Positions 27,639-40,165 of a DNA stretch of 64,000 nt are shown one piece after another. The notes beneath the pieces are model-generated. The model was given only the letters and a program-made list of their open reading frames with translations, ran no database searches and had not been told where the DNA came from. Positions within the stretch are counted from its first letter, which is position 1, and the number at the start of each line of letters is the position of its first letter. Origin of the DNA: Linyphia triangularis (Eukaryota > Arthropoda > Arachnida > Araneae > Linyphiidae); contig OZ021732.1 of the NCBI GenBank assembly GCA_963978545.1, forward strand, positions 58,194,714 through 58,258,713, in the 5' to 3' direction. The position numbers and the translations under genes are program-made.

Positions 27639-30230
27639 ATACCATATATTTAAATTTTAGAATAGCTTGTTGAAGAGCATTAAGGTTCAAGTAGTTGTAC
27701 AACATTATTTTTGAAACGCTAAATTAAAATGTATCAGAAGTATTATATTTTTATACTTGGATGACATGAATAAAATGTATAAAAAATAAAATGAAAGCTA
27801 CATTTTGTCAATAGTAAATAAAAGTCCGTTACTAACTCGATTATTTCTCAGTAAAAGTAGGGTATAGCAAACAATATACAGATTAGATTTTTCTTAATTC
27901 TAAGCTTTCAATAGAACTTTGCAACACAGTAAATATATTACACTATATTAATATTATTAATAAATATTTGTTCTACAAAATAAAAAGAATACATTTATTG
28001 TTCCTCTACATATTAAGATGTTTCGTTCAAAACGTGCTTATAGTTCAAATCAGAATAATATAGCAATTTAACAAATTAAGCAATGTTCTCTCCCATTAAA
28101 AGGTCGAAGAATATTTAGTAATGTAATAAGGTGCATTCGTAGAAACAAATATGAATATATCAAATATTGTCCTTATCATCAACAAGCCAAATATATCACT
28201 AGTCGTCATAAATCATTATTATATATACATATAAAGCTATTTAGTTTTGAAATACAGTTTTCGAACGAAAATACAATACAAAAATTCATTCCATGACGAG
28301 TAGAAAAGAAATATTTCGATGAATTTTTTTCTGTATTAGAATTGAGAAAACCATTTTGAGAAATATGATTTACGAACAAGAATGAGATCTGAATTTTAAA
28401 TAATCTTCAATTGCCATATTTTTAAATATTGGTCCTGAGATATTCAAACTACGAATAAAAAAGTTGTACATTTATTTTATGTATACCCAACAGTCAAATA
28501 TTTGTTTTATGTTTATATAAATTATCTATTTGCATATATTTAAATATAGCGTAGTATAAATAAAAAAAATGATGTATATGTATAAAAATGCAAATATTTA
28601 ACTAAAGCAATTCAAAACTATTTTCTCACCTGTAATAGATGATATTGCTGTCAGGGATTTTTGGAAATGTAAATAATAACAATAGAGATAACATTATCTT
28701 GCTCACAGTATTTATTTATTTTTTATTTTTTTGCTTAAGGCCTTCTAAGCTGTTATTGTGTTTTAATTAATACATTTGTCTTTCATGAAAACTTGTCATA
28801 ATTCTATTTTTGTTTTTATACATTTTTCTTAGTGCTTCCATACATTTCTTACTTACAGATAAAACCACTAATCTTGTCAAAGTGCATTCAATATAATTTT
28901 CCGGAGTCAAAAATAATCACTATAACTTTCTCTCCAAACTAAAATCCTCCATTCAGGCTGGTTACAGACGTACACATTGGGCATGGTCACAGTAATCACA
29001 CAAATGGAAGGGAAAATAATGGACGGCTCAGGGCACTTTCCAAAGTGAATTGAAAGAATGGGAAACCCGCCAACTTGTCAGTGGACTTCACGCTTTTGCA
29101 ACAAAAAATAATCCATATAGGTAGAAATTACGTGAGTCGTTCAAAAGATAAATTTTCGAATCCGCACATAGAATTACTTTTGCTAAAAGGAGTATCGTAA
29201 AATCCCCCTTTGACGTTAATGATCGCCTTGTTTAAGTTTTCTTTCATTGATGGAATATGCTCTCCTATTGAAACTATCAGCGTGCTTTAATGATTTGAAT
29301 AAAACCATTAATAACGTTAGTTGTTCCAATGCGCTGTATTTTTAACAAAATATTCATTGCATTAGAGTAAGATAAATCTTCAAAAAAGCTAAATTTATAA
29401 CTCAGAATTACAGAAATATCTTATTTTGAAGCTAATAGATTATATTCTTTGAAACAACGTTAATTGCAGTATTAATTCACGATGTAAGACGATAAAAGTT
29501 GTACATTAAAATTAGATGTACAATATAGTTAAAGTATTTTAGAAAAAATCGTAAATACAGGCACTCAAATTCCAATCAGAAACTGCTTCAAGTTGAATTC
29601 TACAACATCTACCTAACAATTACTCAAACTCAACAACACGTCAAATTATCAAAAGGTAGAAGACTGAAAATGTCAGTAAATATATTCATTCCTTAACAAA
29701 TATTTGATAAAAATGGCATTGATGAACTGATTGGTCAAATAATAATTTAAAATAAATAGAATTAAATGACTTTTACTTATCGTTTTATTTGGTATTATTA
29801 GACTTTTAAAGTATTGTTTCAAAATGCTTTTCAGAAACCAGTAAATTAATCACCAAATTTCCAAATAATTAATACCCTTATAATTATGGCTTCAGCTGAA
29901 TTCAAAAGATCACGATTAAATCTCAAGGATACTTAAGTCCTCTGTCATCTAAAAATTGTTAAATGGTTTGGAGAGGATTAAAATGTCACCGACAGCAAGA
30001 CGGCGTCTCCTTAAAATTAATGAGCAAGCAATCCGGCCGGTAAACAACTGTAATTATTACATAAATCAATTTACTATCTCTACCTTTCAGAATTCGACTA
30101 AAAGATCAGCTTGTCAAAATATGATGCAACACTTGACTACTAACTGTACCTGAAAATATGTATCAAGGTTAAATATTGTGTATAATGTCCTTTTATGATC
30201 AGATCAAATGTTGGAAGTATTATACCTATG
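26475..30230. other. AT-rich region without a recognisable gene
   Basis: No open frame of coding character. A 26-bp near-match occurs twice as a direct repeat (26509-26534 and 27180-27205, beginning TTTTAACCCTTTATAAT). The stretch between, especially 26880-27260, is richer in G+C but gives no recognisable protein. A 41-T run lies at 27595. A GC-richer stretch at 28920-29110 is also unexplained. Confidence 0.4.
27595..27635. repeat. poly(T) run, 41 nt
   Basis: The longest pure homopolymer in the window. Confidence 0.95.
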
Positions 30231-30244
30231 TTATCTAAAATAGG
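30231..30244. repeat. target-site duplication, left copy
   Basis: TTATCTAAAATAGG, matched 13 of 14 by TTACCTAAAATAGG at 30412-30425. It flanks the SINE on its tail side. Confidence 0.8.
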
Positions 30245-30411
30245 TTGGTTGTTTTCAGATTTTCTGGCTCCGTCAGCAACACAAGGGCTATAATGCGCCA
30301 AAACATTCGTAATTAGACAAGCCAACATACATTTACAAACACCCATGCCTAACACGGGACTCGAACCCGCAACCTCGCGGTCTAGAGGCTAGCACGCTAA
30401 CCACTATACAG
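30245..30411 (-). mobile_element. tRNA-derived SINE, complete copy
   Basis: Read on the minus strand, the 167-bp element starts with a tRNA-like head. The head has an A-box-like TATAGTGGTTAGCG and a perfect B box GGTTCGAGTCC, the internal promoter of RNA polymerase III. A T-arm can pair (GCGGG with CCCGT), but the acceptor and anticodon stems do not close, so it is not a functional tRNA. An unrelated body follows, ending in an A-rich AAAACAACCAA tail. The whole copy is bracketed by a 14-bp direct repeat differing at one base, as left by LINE-driven retroposition. It does not code; it would have been mobilised by a partner LINE, which is not visible here. Confidence 0.85.
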
Positions 30412-30425
30412 TTACCTAAAATAGG
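30412..30425. repeat. target-site duplication, right copy
   Basis: TTACCTAAAATAGG. It abuts the tRNA-like head of the SINE and pairs with the copy at 30231-30244. Confidence 0.8.
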
Positions 30426-31209
30426 AATTTGAGCTGAAGATAATTGCTTATCGTCAAAACCAACTTGCTTGAGTACAACTCGTGTTACTTACTCTACGTA
30501 CGTTAGTGCCTGTATAATAGAGTTTGTTTGGTGTGACATCAAGTATGATGTTATTTGCATAAAAAAAAAAAAATACCTATTTTGATTTTAAAAGTAAATT
30601 TGTTGTGTTTAAATGGATGCTAAAAATTTACAATAAACAATAAATTACTAGTATAATAAACTAGTCATGATTCAGTTATGTTGTATTTAACTACTATGTA
30701 CTAAGTTCGCAGAATCATACAACACACAAGTTAACCGTTTCAGTGCATTATTTAGATTATTCAAATTAAAAGTCCCACGAAGGTTTCAGATTAAACAAAT
30801 AGTGCTAGATAATTTTCGTTGCATTTCGAATATATAGAAATAATCGCTAATATTTACTAACTTTTTTACAATGGTTCCAAAAATTACATTTTATAAGCGT
30901 GATAGGTAAAATCCATTTAAATAATTTAAATTTGAACAGCATCTCATATAGCTAGGAAAGTAAGACCAAAATGTCTATACTAATTTTTTTATACTGCTTA
31001 CATAGCCCCTGGAGGTGATTTATGGAAATTCCAAATAACAACTAAAAAGCTAATGGAGATTGAGCGAAAAGTCGAATTAGAAATACGTTCAAAATACCAT
31101 GATAAAAGAACATGAAAAAGTTTTATAAAGTGTCAATAAAATTGGTGGAAATATTTTCGATTTAAATTATGAACTACACTTGACTTGGAAAAGGGGTCGT
31201 CCTGAAATC

Positions 31210-31314
31210 GGAAAACTTGTTCCCTAAGTTAACACTTAACCATTAACGTAGTTAAACTGGAAAACGTGTTCCTGAAATTTAACACCGAATGATTAACGTG
31301 AAACCGAAGTTAAA
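31210..31314 (+). repeat. diverged two-unit tandem repeat (about 50 bp)
   Basis: GGAAAACTTGTTCC...AACAC...ATTAACG (31210-31258) is followed at once by GGAAAACGTGTTCC...AACAC...ATTAACG (31259 onward), keeping order and spacing with scattered substitutions. Confidence 0.6.
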
Positions 31315-32893
31315 TTCAAACAAGACCTAAAGTAAAAAAATTATATAGAAGGTGAAAAGTAGTTAGTCAGTAAAGCTAAAATATAAAAATAAAATAAAAG
31401 TTGAAGTCTTAACTATTGAGAAACTTCTAAAACACATAAATAAAACGTCTCCGCCAAACAACTACGAGATTGACTATTTAATCAATTTATCACGGTGAAC
31501 TTTTTACGGGGAAATTTTCAGAAACAATTGCTCGTCGTTAAATGTAGAACACCGGAAGAGTAGTTATAAGACACAGATGAGCAAAAGCAAGAAAAAAAAA
31601 AAAATTGTTCATTTTACCACGCGCATTTGTTTTTGACAATTTCCTCGTGCAAAGTTTACAATGATAAAATAATCAAATGAAATATTCTTAACTGTTTTGA
31701 CGAAGCTGTTTTAATTGTGTGTTTTGGTGGATGTGTAGTGGTTGGGATCTCAGTTTTCTTTTTAAACTTCCAATTATTAACTAGTAATTATTCCTAGTTC
31801 TTAATGCAGTAGCTGTATTATAAAAATGTGGAACACGTTTTTCAATTTAAGGAATACCCCTTTTCGAATCATGAAAATTTAAAAATTCCAAACATAGATA
31901 GCTCCGACTAGTTTACAATTATCTTTATAAAACTTTTTCCATGCTTTTATTATGGTGTTCTAAATATTTTTCTAATTGAACATTTTTGCTCTATCACCTT
32001 TATCTTTGATTTGTTTTTTTAAACTTCCGTAAATCGCTACTTGGTGAAGCTGAAAGTGATTAAAACATTAGCTTGGTCATTTTACTATTGGTATTAATAC
32101 TTTTCTGGCTGTACCAGACACTATTCCAAATTTAAAAAGAAATTTATCGAACACCTTGTATACCTTTAAAAATAAAACCTGTACAGAGATCAACTCCAAA
32201 AATTAAACTAGCACCACATAATTTATTTCTTCTCAGCATCACAATATATTACAATGTAGCTCATTACGATGCTTATTTGAGTAAATAGGAGTATCTTTCT
32301 TCAAAATTAAAAAGCACTAAAAGCAAAAATATGAATAAAATTTTATTGTACATAGAAATAGAGGGGTATAATCCACAAAGAGTCTACCTATTACATTTAT
32401 GTATTTACTGTCTCTTAAACAAGAACCTAAGTGCAGCTCTTTTTTTTAAAGTGAAGAATATACTTTTAACCAATAGACAACCTAAGGGGCAATCTAAATT
32501 TAACTACGACCAAAAGGAGGCTTCCATTGTGAATCCAATTTTAGAACAGGTCTATTTTACAGTATTGAGTGCGTAATAACCCAATACTGGTAATTTTAGG
32601 TTTTAAGGAAAACAAAATATTGTTTGGAATCAGTGTCAAATAAGATGCTAGCATTGCATAGACATACCTATGTATTGTATTTTTTTTACTTGTCCATGTT
32701 ATATGGTTTTAAAAAACTATTAAAATTAGTTGATTTATCCTTCCTATGTCACAAAAAATATAAAAATATCTAACACAACACTTTAACAAAAAACAATTAA
32801 AAATACTTCTCATTTTGGCGGAAAGTATCTCTGAACTTTTACCTTTTTAGGCTGACGACATCAACTCGAACACATTTTTAGCTTTCCTTTCAA

Positions 32894-32923
32894 CATTATT
32901 ATTATTATTATTATTATTATTAT
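32894..32923. repeat. (ATT)n microsatellite
   Basis: About ten ATT units. A second, less regular ATT run lies near 33931-33966. Confidence 0.9.
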
Positions 32924-34858
32924 ACAACAGCCTCTTTCAAACATACCAAGTTTTCAAAGCTCATAACCAACTCAAAAGAAATTCAGGAATTTATCATTTC
33001 AGAATATGCTAATAATTCAGGAAAAAAGGAGAAAATTTCCATCTCCATATATGCAGGAAAAATTCAAGTTATAAATTCTGAGATTATGCACTATGCAGGC
33101 CCTAAAAAGTTTGAATTCGAACCGAGTTGTCGAATTAGAAAAACCTACTCGCCTTCAGGGAATTGAATGAAAATCTTCAAGATACACAAAAAGAAGCATA
33201 GGGATAAAGAAAAATGAACTCACTTCAGTACTCACATCAAAAGTCATTTCATTATTTCATTCTTAGATTGCTTGCAGTAATGGAAAGTGCAGAGTATATA
33301 TGAAAAGAGGAAAAGAGTAAAAATATCAAAGAGGACAAAAACATAATTTTAGGGCTTAATCCGGACATGAATATCTTAGTAGCAGCAAAAATGAGAATGA
33401 TATACTTTTTTTTTTTACTTTTCTTATAACGTATTTGATGTTCACCATTTTTTATGTATTTCCTTTCCTTTTTAAAGATTACGGAAGCGCAGAAATGAGA
33501 TGATGCTTTTTTATGGAAGGAACACTGTATGAATTTGTGTATACGACTGAAATCAGAAATGAAGGAAGCTTCTTAAATCATCCAAAAAGAATGAAAACAT
33601 CATAATCAGAACCCTCTATTATTCGTAGAAAGATATTTTTTTACTCTTGACTAACTTTCTCAATTAAGCCTCTGGCATAGTCATTCTTTAAATAACATAC
33701 GAGTTCGTTTATACCATACTTATTCAAACTGCAAAAGAATTCCCGGAAATTCCCTGCGATATAACCGAAAGAATGAAAGATGTCGCTGACTTTCGAAGCG
33801 CGTAAATATATAAAATTCTAACGACTAAAGAGCATGTACACTTTTAAAACGAGTGGGATTATTTTTAACATCCGGATAATTAAATTTTAGTGCTAAATTA
33901 TACCACAGAGAAAATTCTTGAAGAAACATGAATTATTATTTTATTATTATTATTATTGTTATTATTGGCCTCGTCTGGCTGTAATTACTCTACACACAGA
34001 CTTTACGAATGAACTCAACTAGTATAAATTAATAAGCTTCTAAACATGAATAGACGCTGTGTAAAAAAATTTATTCTCCATATATATTCTAGTACTTTAG
34101 TAGTTTATCAAGAAGGATAGAGAAATATATGTAAGCTTATATTGAATTTAGTCTCCAAGAGTTTTTAAAGTAGTAATTGAAAGATACAGTTTTAAAATAT
34201 AGGTAATGAAGTTTAAAATACATTAAGGTATTTAAATATTCTTATAAAATTATAAATATTGCGTCTTTGCTTTTTTTTAAATTATTACATATCCAGCTGT
34301 ATTTTTAACTGAAATTTGGTTATTGAAATGATAAAAAAAAATATAAATAAATGTAAGGATTGCAGACAGAGTGGGATGATAATTCTTTAATAAAAACTAA
34401 CATACGTATTTGTGGATTCATTGTTGTAAATAATAAGGAAATTTTGCAAAAAGGACTGAAAGGATGAGAATCTATTGTGACGCAATTACTTGAGATTACT
34501 ACTTTGTTGGGAGAAAAGGGTAATACTGCACACTTTGTGAAATTAATTTTTTAGTATCTGATTGGTCATAAAAAATATTAACTTTACCTATATTTCAAAT
34601 TTCAAATATGATTAAGATCTTAAAATAAAATGTATTCTTATTTTTCTAAATTATTAGCCAAATACTACTTTTTTCATCATATAGATGTTGCTAAATAATC
34701 AACAAAAGACAAAAAAGTATTTTAACTGTCCCTTTTCTACTTTCCTTTCTAATATTTTATCATAGCACAACTTTTAAAAAGTAGTTGTAAAACGTTTTGA
34801 ATCATTTAAGAAACATGAGTCATTTCTGGTAAATAAAATCTAGATTCCGGACATGATA

Positions 34859-34860
<2 letters not shown>

Positions 34861-34889
<29 letters not shown>
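34861..34889. repeat. poly(T) run, 29 nt
   Basis: Uninterrupted thymines. Confidence 0.95.
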
Positions 34890-35267
34890 CTCCTAAATTG
34901 GTAAAATTTTCACATTTTGTTATTTATTACTCAAGGTATCATTAATAATCAAATATTCGTAGACTATGAAGTAAGTTATATTTATAAAAAATCGGTTATC
35001 TTATATGGGATAGTCTATGTACAACAAATAAATTATGAGTGTGTTTGCTCAATATAAATTAATAGATGTTACATCGTAAAATCTCATTTCTTGTAATATC
35101 GAATTTATCTGGTTTAGAAGGACTTGTATTATTTTTACTTAATACAAATTAACAACGTATTTGAAGTTTTTTTCATGTTAGTAACAAGAGTTATTTGAAA
35201 TATAAGAGCCTTGTCACAAAACATAATTAAACTATAAATTTATTTCATCTTAAATGTAATTTTAATT

Positions 35268-35461
<194 letters not shown>

Positions 35462-35468
35462 CATGCAG

Positions 35469-35682
35469 TGGACTGTACTTAATTAATATGTCTTTGAATA
35501 ATTATGAAATAGACCATGCCTTGAATAGATTATTGATTTGAGATATTAAAGGCTTAATTGCATAGCAAAATGAATTATTCACAATTGACTGGAATAAGAT
35601 TCGCATTAGTTACAAGCGACACATTTGAATACACACACTCCAAAAGAATAAAGTTACAATAATTATTTTTTTCTTGTTCTGA
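35469..35682 (-). repeat. BEL/Pao 3' LTR
   Basis: A direct repeat of 38114-38382. Both copies share GGACTGTA...TTAATT at one side, a central CACAATTGACTG, and CCAAAAGAATAAAGTTACAA near the other. This copy lacks about 33 bp that the other has. Read on the minus strand it would start near AGAACAAG and end near ACAGTCCA, giving a CA end, although the TG start is TC here. It lies just downstream of the minus-strand pol stop codon, where a 3' LTR belongs. Confidence 0.78.
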
Positions 35683-35719
35683 AAGAATGTCTAGTTACTA
35701 CTGCCATCTAGTGTTTATT

Positions 35720-38105
35720 TCAAGACTGAACATCCTCCAGAGCGGGAAGTTGGACTGTGACTTTGGAAATAGGTCTTTTGATATCACCAGCAAAAGTCTT
35801 TAAAAGCACTACTCGAACATGGCTATTTGCTACCCGGATGCAGTGGACCACACGTCCAAGTAGACACTTGAGTGGAGGAAGATTTGATTCATGAATGGCC
35901 ACCAAATCTCCAATTTGTAGATTCTGACGTTCAAGGCTCCAAGACTTGGATCTTTGTTGAAGTTGATTTAGATAATCCAGAGACCGTCGGTCCCAGAATT
36001 CAGCTCGCATTTTTTGTATAAGTTTCCATCGCTCATTTAAGTTGATGGTGCAGCTTGAACTTTCAGGAATATCTATCAAAGGGGTGCCGATTATAAAGTG
36101 ATCTATTGTAAGAGCTGTTAATTCAGAGGAATCTGAGGACATAGGTATTAATAGGCGCGTGTTTAAACATGCTTCAATATGACACAGAAAGGTGGATAGT
36201 TCCTCGAAGTTGAGAATAGCAAATTTACTAGCCTTCACCAATAAATTCTTCGCGCTTTTCACAGCTGATTCCCAGATGCCACCGAAGTTTGGGAAATAAG
36301 GCGGGATGAAGTGCCAATGTATCTCAAAAAATGTTGGAAAATGTTATATATCCTCTGATTTCAATTTGGAGAACAGTGTCTGGAGCTCATTAAAAAGTCC
36401 CACGAAGTTCTTACCGTTATCTGAGAAGACATCTGATGGTATGCTTCTGCGGCTGGGGAAACGTCTCAAACACGTAAGGAGAGCTTGAGTTGACAGATCG
36501 GATACTGTCTCTAAGTGCACAGCCTTAGTGCCCATTCAGACGATAACACATATGTATGACTTTATTCCTTTTTTGCTTCTGGAAAGATTTGGCGTAGTTG
36601 TGATGGGTCCACAAAAATCAATTCCTATTTTTTGAAAGCAGCGTGAGGGATTGATTCTTTCGGAGGCCAAGTCGGCCATAACTTGCTGCCAAGTTGCAGC
36701 ATACAACCTTTCCCAAAGAAGACACTGGCGTATTATTTGCCTCACCTTGGATCAGCTGTTAGTAAACCAGAACTTGTGTCTTATAAGAGATAACGTTTAC
36801 TGAGGGCCAGCATGAAAATATTTCTGATAATAATACTCAATGATCAGATTCGTCACTATCTTTTCTTTGGGAAGCAATATTGGATATTTTTGATCATTTG
36901 TCAGCTTTCGTTGTCTTAACAGTCTTCCATCAATTCTTAGAATGCCTGATTCGTCAAGGAAAACATTAAGAGTCAACAGCTTGCTTGACGTAAGCAATGG
37001 TGATTTCTGTTGAAGTAGTTTAATTTCTTTACAAAATTACCTTGTCTGCAACAGCCTAACTATGAGCAGTAGAGAAGACTTTATTTCATTCGCAATCAGA
37101 TACTCAGTGCTACGTTCAGTAGGATTTCCATAGCTGTGTATTAATCTTTAAGAATAGGTAACGAAATTTATCAATTTGGTATTTGATGAAAACTTGAGTA
37201 GGAATTCAGGGAGCTCCTTTTGTACGCCAGTATGTACAAGCACCTCTTCAGCTTCATCAGAGAATGAATCTTGACTGAAAGGAGGGTATGAGGAATCTTT
37301 CTACAACTTGGACGGGCCATATCACCAAAATTCATGATGCAGAAGTTTTTCAGGAAGCATTCCTCAGGAAGCACAATCTGCGGGATTTCACTTTCACTAG
37401 ATGTGATGCCACTGAGCTTTTAGAACTAAAGACTTGATTTTGTGCACACTGTTGGATACAAATTGATTGCCTTTCAGTGTTGGAGAATGAATCCAACATA
37501 AGGTAATTTGCGAGTCAGACCAGAGGGAGTCCAACACCGTCAAGGTGAGCTTGGACAGCAATAACGCCGCTGAAAGCTCGAATCTTGGGCAATGTAACCA
37601 TTGCTAATGGAGCTACCTTCGTCTTCGCAGCTAATGTATAAGATGCATAACCACCAGGATCCAATCTTACCAGGTAGTGGACTGCTGCATATGCCTTCAG
37701 CGAAGCATCAGAGAATCCATGTAACTGGAACTTAGTTGTTTCCTCTTCATCCATGTTTATGAATCTGGAAATCCGAATGGATTTTAAACAATCAATCTGA
37801 ATTAAGAAGTCTTCCCTTACATGCTTAATTTCTGGAGGTAATTCGTCTTCCCAAGACAACTTATTCTTCCATAGTTCTTGGATGAAAATATTAAGAATGA
37901 CTGTAGATAGGGACAGCAGACCTAGGTGGTCGAATGTTCTTGCAATGAAAGACAGCAAACCTCGTTTCGTTTGAACTTCAAATGTCCTCGCTAGGTGGGG
38001 CTGTAGAGTACCTTTAGAAGAATTTCACGCCAAACCCACTAGCCTAACGACTTGATCCTCTTTAATCTTCTTGTTTGAATTACTGAGTCTTCTATCATCT
38101 TGGGA
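35720..38105 (-). pseudogene. BEL/Pao pol fragment (RT end, RNase H, integrase)
   Basis: Order on the minus strand: the end of reverse transcriptase (ARTFDHLGLLS, then a tryptophan-bearing QELWKNKLSWEDELP); RNase H-like region with LHGFSDASLKAYAA (about 37760-37660); integrase zinc region with decayed His/Cys spacing (about 36850-36700); integrase core with GIDFCGPI (first Asp), FSDNGKNFVG (second Asp) and GGIWESA (catalytic Glu, about 36270); and a conserved C-terminal region (36240-35720) containing NLPPLKCLLGRVV. All three integrase catalytic residues survive, but in different frames. An in-frame TGA at 38025-38027, a frameshift near 37580 and further breaks make it a pseudogene. In an active copy the polyprotein would copy and insert the element. 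Confidence 0.85.
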
Positions 38106-38113
38106 TATAAAAG

Positions 38114-38382
38114 AGGACTGTATTTAATTGATTTGTTTTTTAATAATTGTGAAATCGAAACCTTACAAAGCCTTGAATAGATGATTTATTTGAGATATTA
38201 ACGGCTTAATTGCACAGCAAAATGAATTCTTCACAATTGACTGAATAAGATTCGGATTTGTTACAAGCGATACATTTGAATACGCACACAAAGAATCAGA
38301 ATGAAAGTTTCAGTTGACTTTCCAAAAGAATAAAGTTACAAAAAAAACATTAAATGTGTTTTTTTTCTTCTTCTTGTTCTCA
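38114..38382 (-). repeat. BEL/Pao 5' LTR
   Basis: Partner of 35469-35682, about 269 bp. On the minus strand it begins TGAGAACAAG, giving the expected TG start. It holds an extra segment around 38287-38320 that is absent from the other copy. Substitutions and indels between the LTRs, identical at insertion, show the insertion is old. Confidence 0.78.
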
Positions 38383-40083
38383 TATATATATTCATTTTAA
38401 ATATATTTAAGGATGACAGTTTTAATCATTTATCAGTGTAAGGAAGAGAAGAGTGAAAACAAAAAGTAAATTACACGTAAAAATTTTCATGCGCATCATG
38501 AGAAGAAAAAAAAACAATATCTAAAGCGACTTATTATTTCAACATAATCTGATGATAATAACAACAAAAAATCAGATTGCGGAATCAGAATCAAATTAGG
38601 GTATTAACTTTCATTTATACTTAAAGGCACATTTACCATTGAAACTATGCCGCTATAATTAAATAATAATTATGGCTGGAACTTATTTTCAGTAACCAAT
38701 TTCTTCAATCTTTGTTTTACCAATTTTTTTTCTGATTCATAATTAAACAAATGAATGGTTGGTCTAGTTTGAAATTTATTTATTAAAGCATTCATAAAGT
38801 GACTTTGCGTTTGTAAGCATAGTTTTTAGATTGTAAGCATTCACAAATAAGATTTTAAGTAAGGTAAATGCAAATTATTAATAAAATTTTAAATTAACTG
38901 GTTTTATTTAGAAAAATTTAACTTCTCATTGAGATTATTTTTAACCAATCTTTCTTTGCAATAACATGTAGAAACATATTTCTGCCAAATTACTGATATG
39001 CGGTTTTTTTTTGTGGTGTTTGCAATGTACAAAGCATCTCATACAGAAGGGCACTGAACGAATCGAATCAATAACGTTCATTGAACGAGGTTAGAAGTCA
39101 CCCACAGTCTCCACCGAATCTGCTTCAACCCCTTCCCTATAAGAATCTTCTGTATTCCGCACCATGAAACTAATCAACACAGGCTTAGAACTTCCAGGAT
39201 CATGCTCTCAAAGGAAGCCACTTGTGTCTGTCACGGATGATAGCTTAAGAGGACACAAAAGAACTCGCCAAGAGAAAAAATATCGCCAAAAAAAGGAAAA
39301 AGTAAAAAGTGGCGAGATTTAGGGCAAAGAAAGAGGAATCTGAATCTGGATGAAAGTGGTTTTTGTCTAGTATTATATCCCTTCTGCAAATAAAGGAAGG
39401 AGGAAATTAACTTTTTTCTCTTTTTTTGCTCATCCCATTTTTTTTTTGGGGGGGGGGGGACAAAATGTATCACAGTGGTATACTATGGCACTTTTTTGGC
39501 ATAGTTTTGTTTTCCTAACAAATGAGTTTTGCTGCTGTGGTATATTATGAATAATTTATATTGCCCCTGTGTGGTCTGCATAGAATAGAAATGGTGTACT
39601 TTAGGCTGTTGGGAATTTGTTTAAAAAAAGTGTTGTGTTTTCTAATGTTGTTAAGATATTATTGCATTTAATATTTGTGCCTTAAATCTATATAAAATAT
39701 AGGAGTATATGATACAATGTGTTCAGGGTCTAACGAGTGTAGACAGACCTCCGAGTGTCATGAAACTAAAATCAGAAATGCATAGTGTTTTAATGATTCT
39801 TATTAGAAATGCAATGTATCACAACTTTCTGCTTTCATTTTTGTTAGATTTTTGTAAACAAAATTGCTTTTGAATATGGTGCAAAAAATAATAATTGCTA
39901 TTATCATTGTTAAAAGGTTTTTCGAATTTATTTACATTTGGGTATCTTTTAAATTTGGCTCACAGTAAGGTGAATAAATACACTTAAACTGAGAGGCAAA
40001 TTTATAAAGTATTTAAAAAAACATAATTTTGATAACTTAAAAATACATAATTTTAATAAAAAGGCCTTAACCATGTTTAATCA

Positions 40084-40086
<3 letters not shown>

Positions 40087-40163
<77 letters not shown>
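40087..40163. repeat. (AT)n microsatellite
   Basis: About 38 AT units. Confidence 0.97.

Positions 40164-40165
<2 letters not shown>

Larger units (their letters stand above)
35469..38382 (-). mobile_element. BEL/Pao LTR retrotransposon, internally deleted
   Basis: A 2.9-kb minus-strand element with two related LTRs enclosing the second half of a BEL/Pao pol gene. Intact family members are commonly 5-7 kb; here gag, protease and most of reverse transcriptase are missing. No primer-binding site beginning TGG is visible next to the 5' LTR, which runs almost straight into the reverse-transcriptase end. This suggests one deletion joined the LTR to pol. No clear target-site duplication was found; the left flank is a microsatellite, which would blur it. 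Confidence 0.82.

Noticed and set aside
30140..30355. Minus-strand 71-codon open frame
   Set aside because: It lies largely over the SINE body and its tail; retroposon sequence, not a gene.
30342..30415. Functional tRNA gene on the minus strand
   Set aside because: The A- and B-box motifs are good, but the acceptor stem cannot pair and the anticodon arm has the wrong spacing. Target duplications and an extra body show it is a SINE head.
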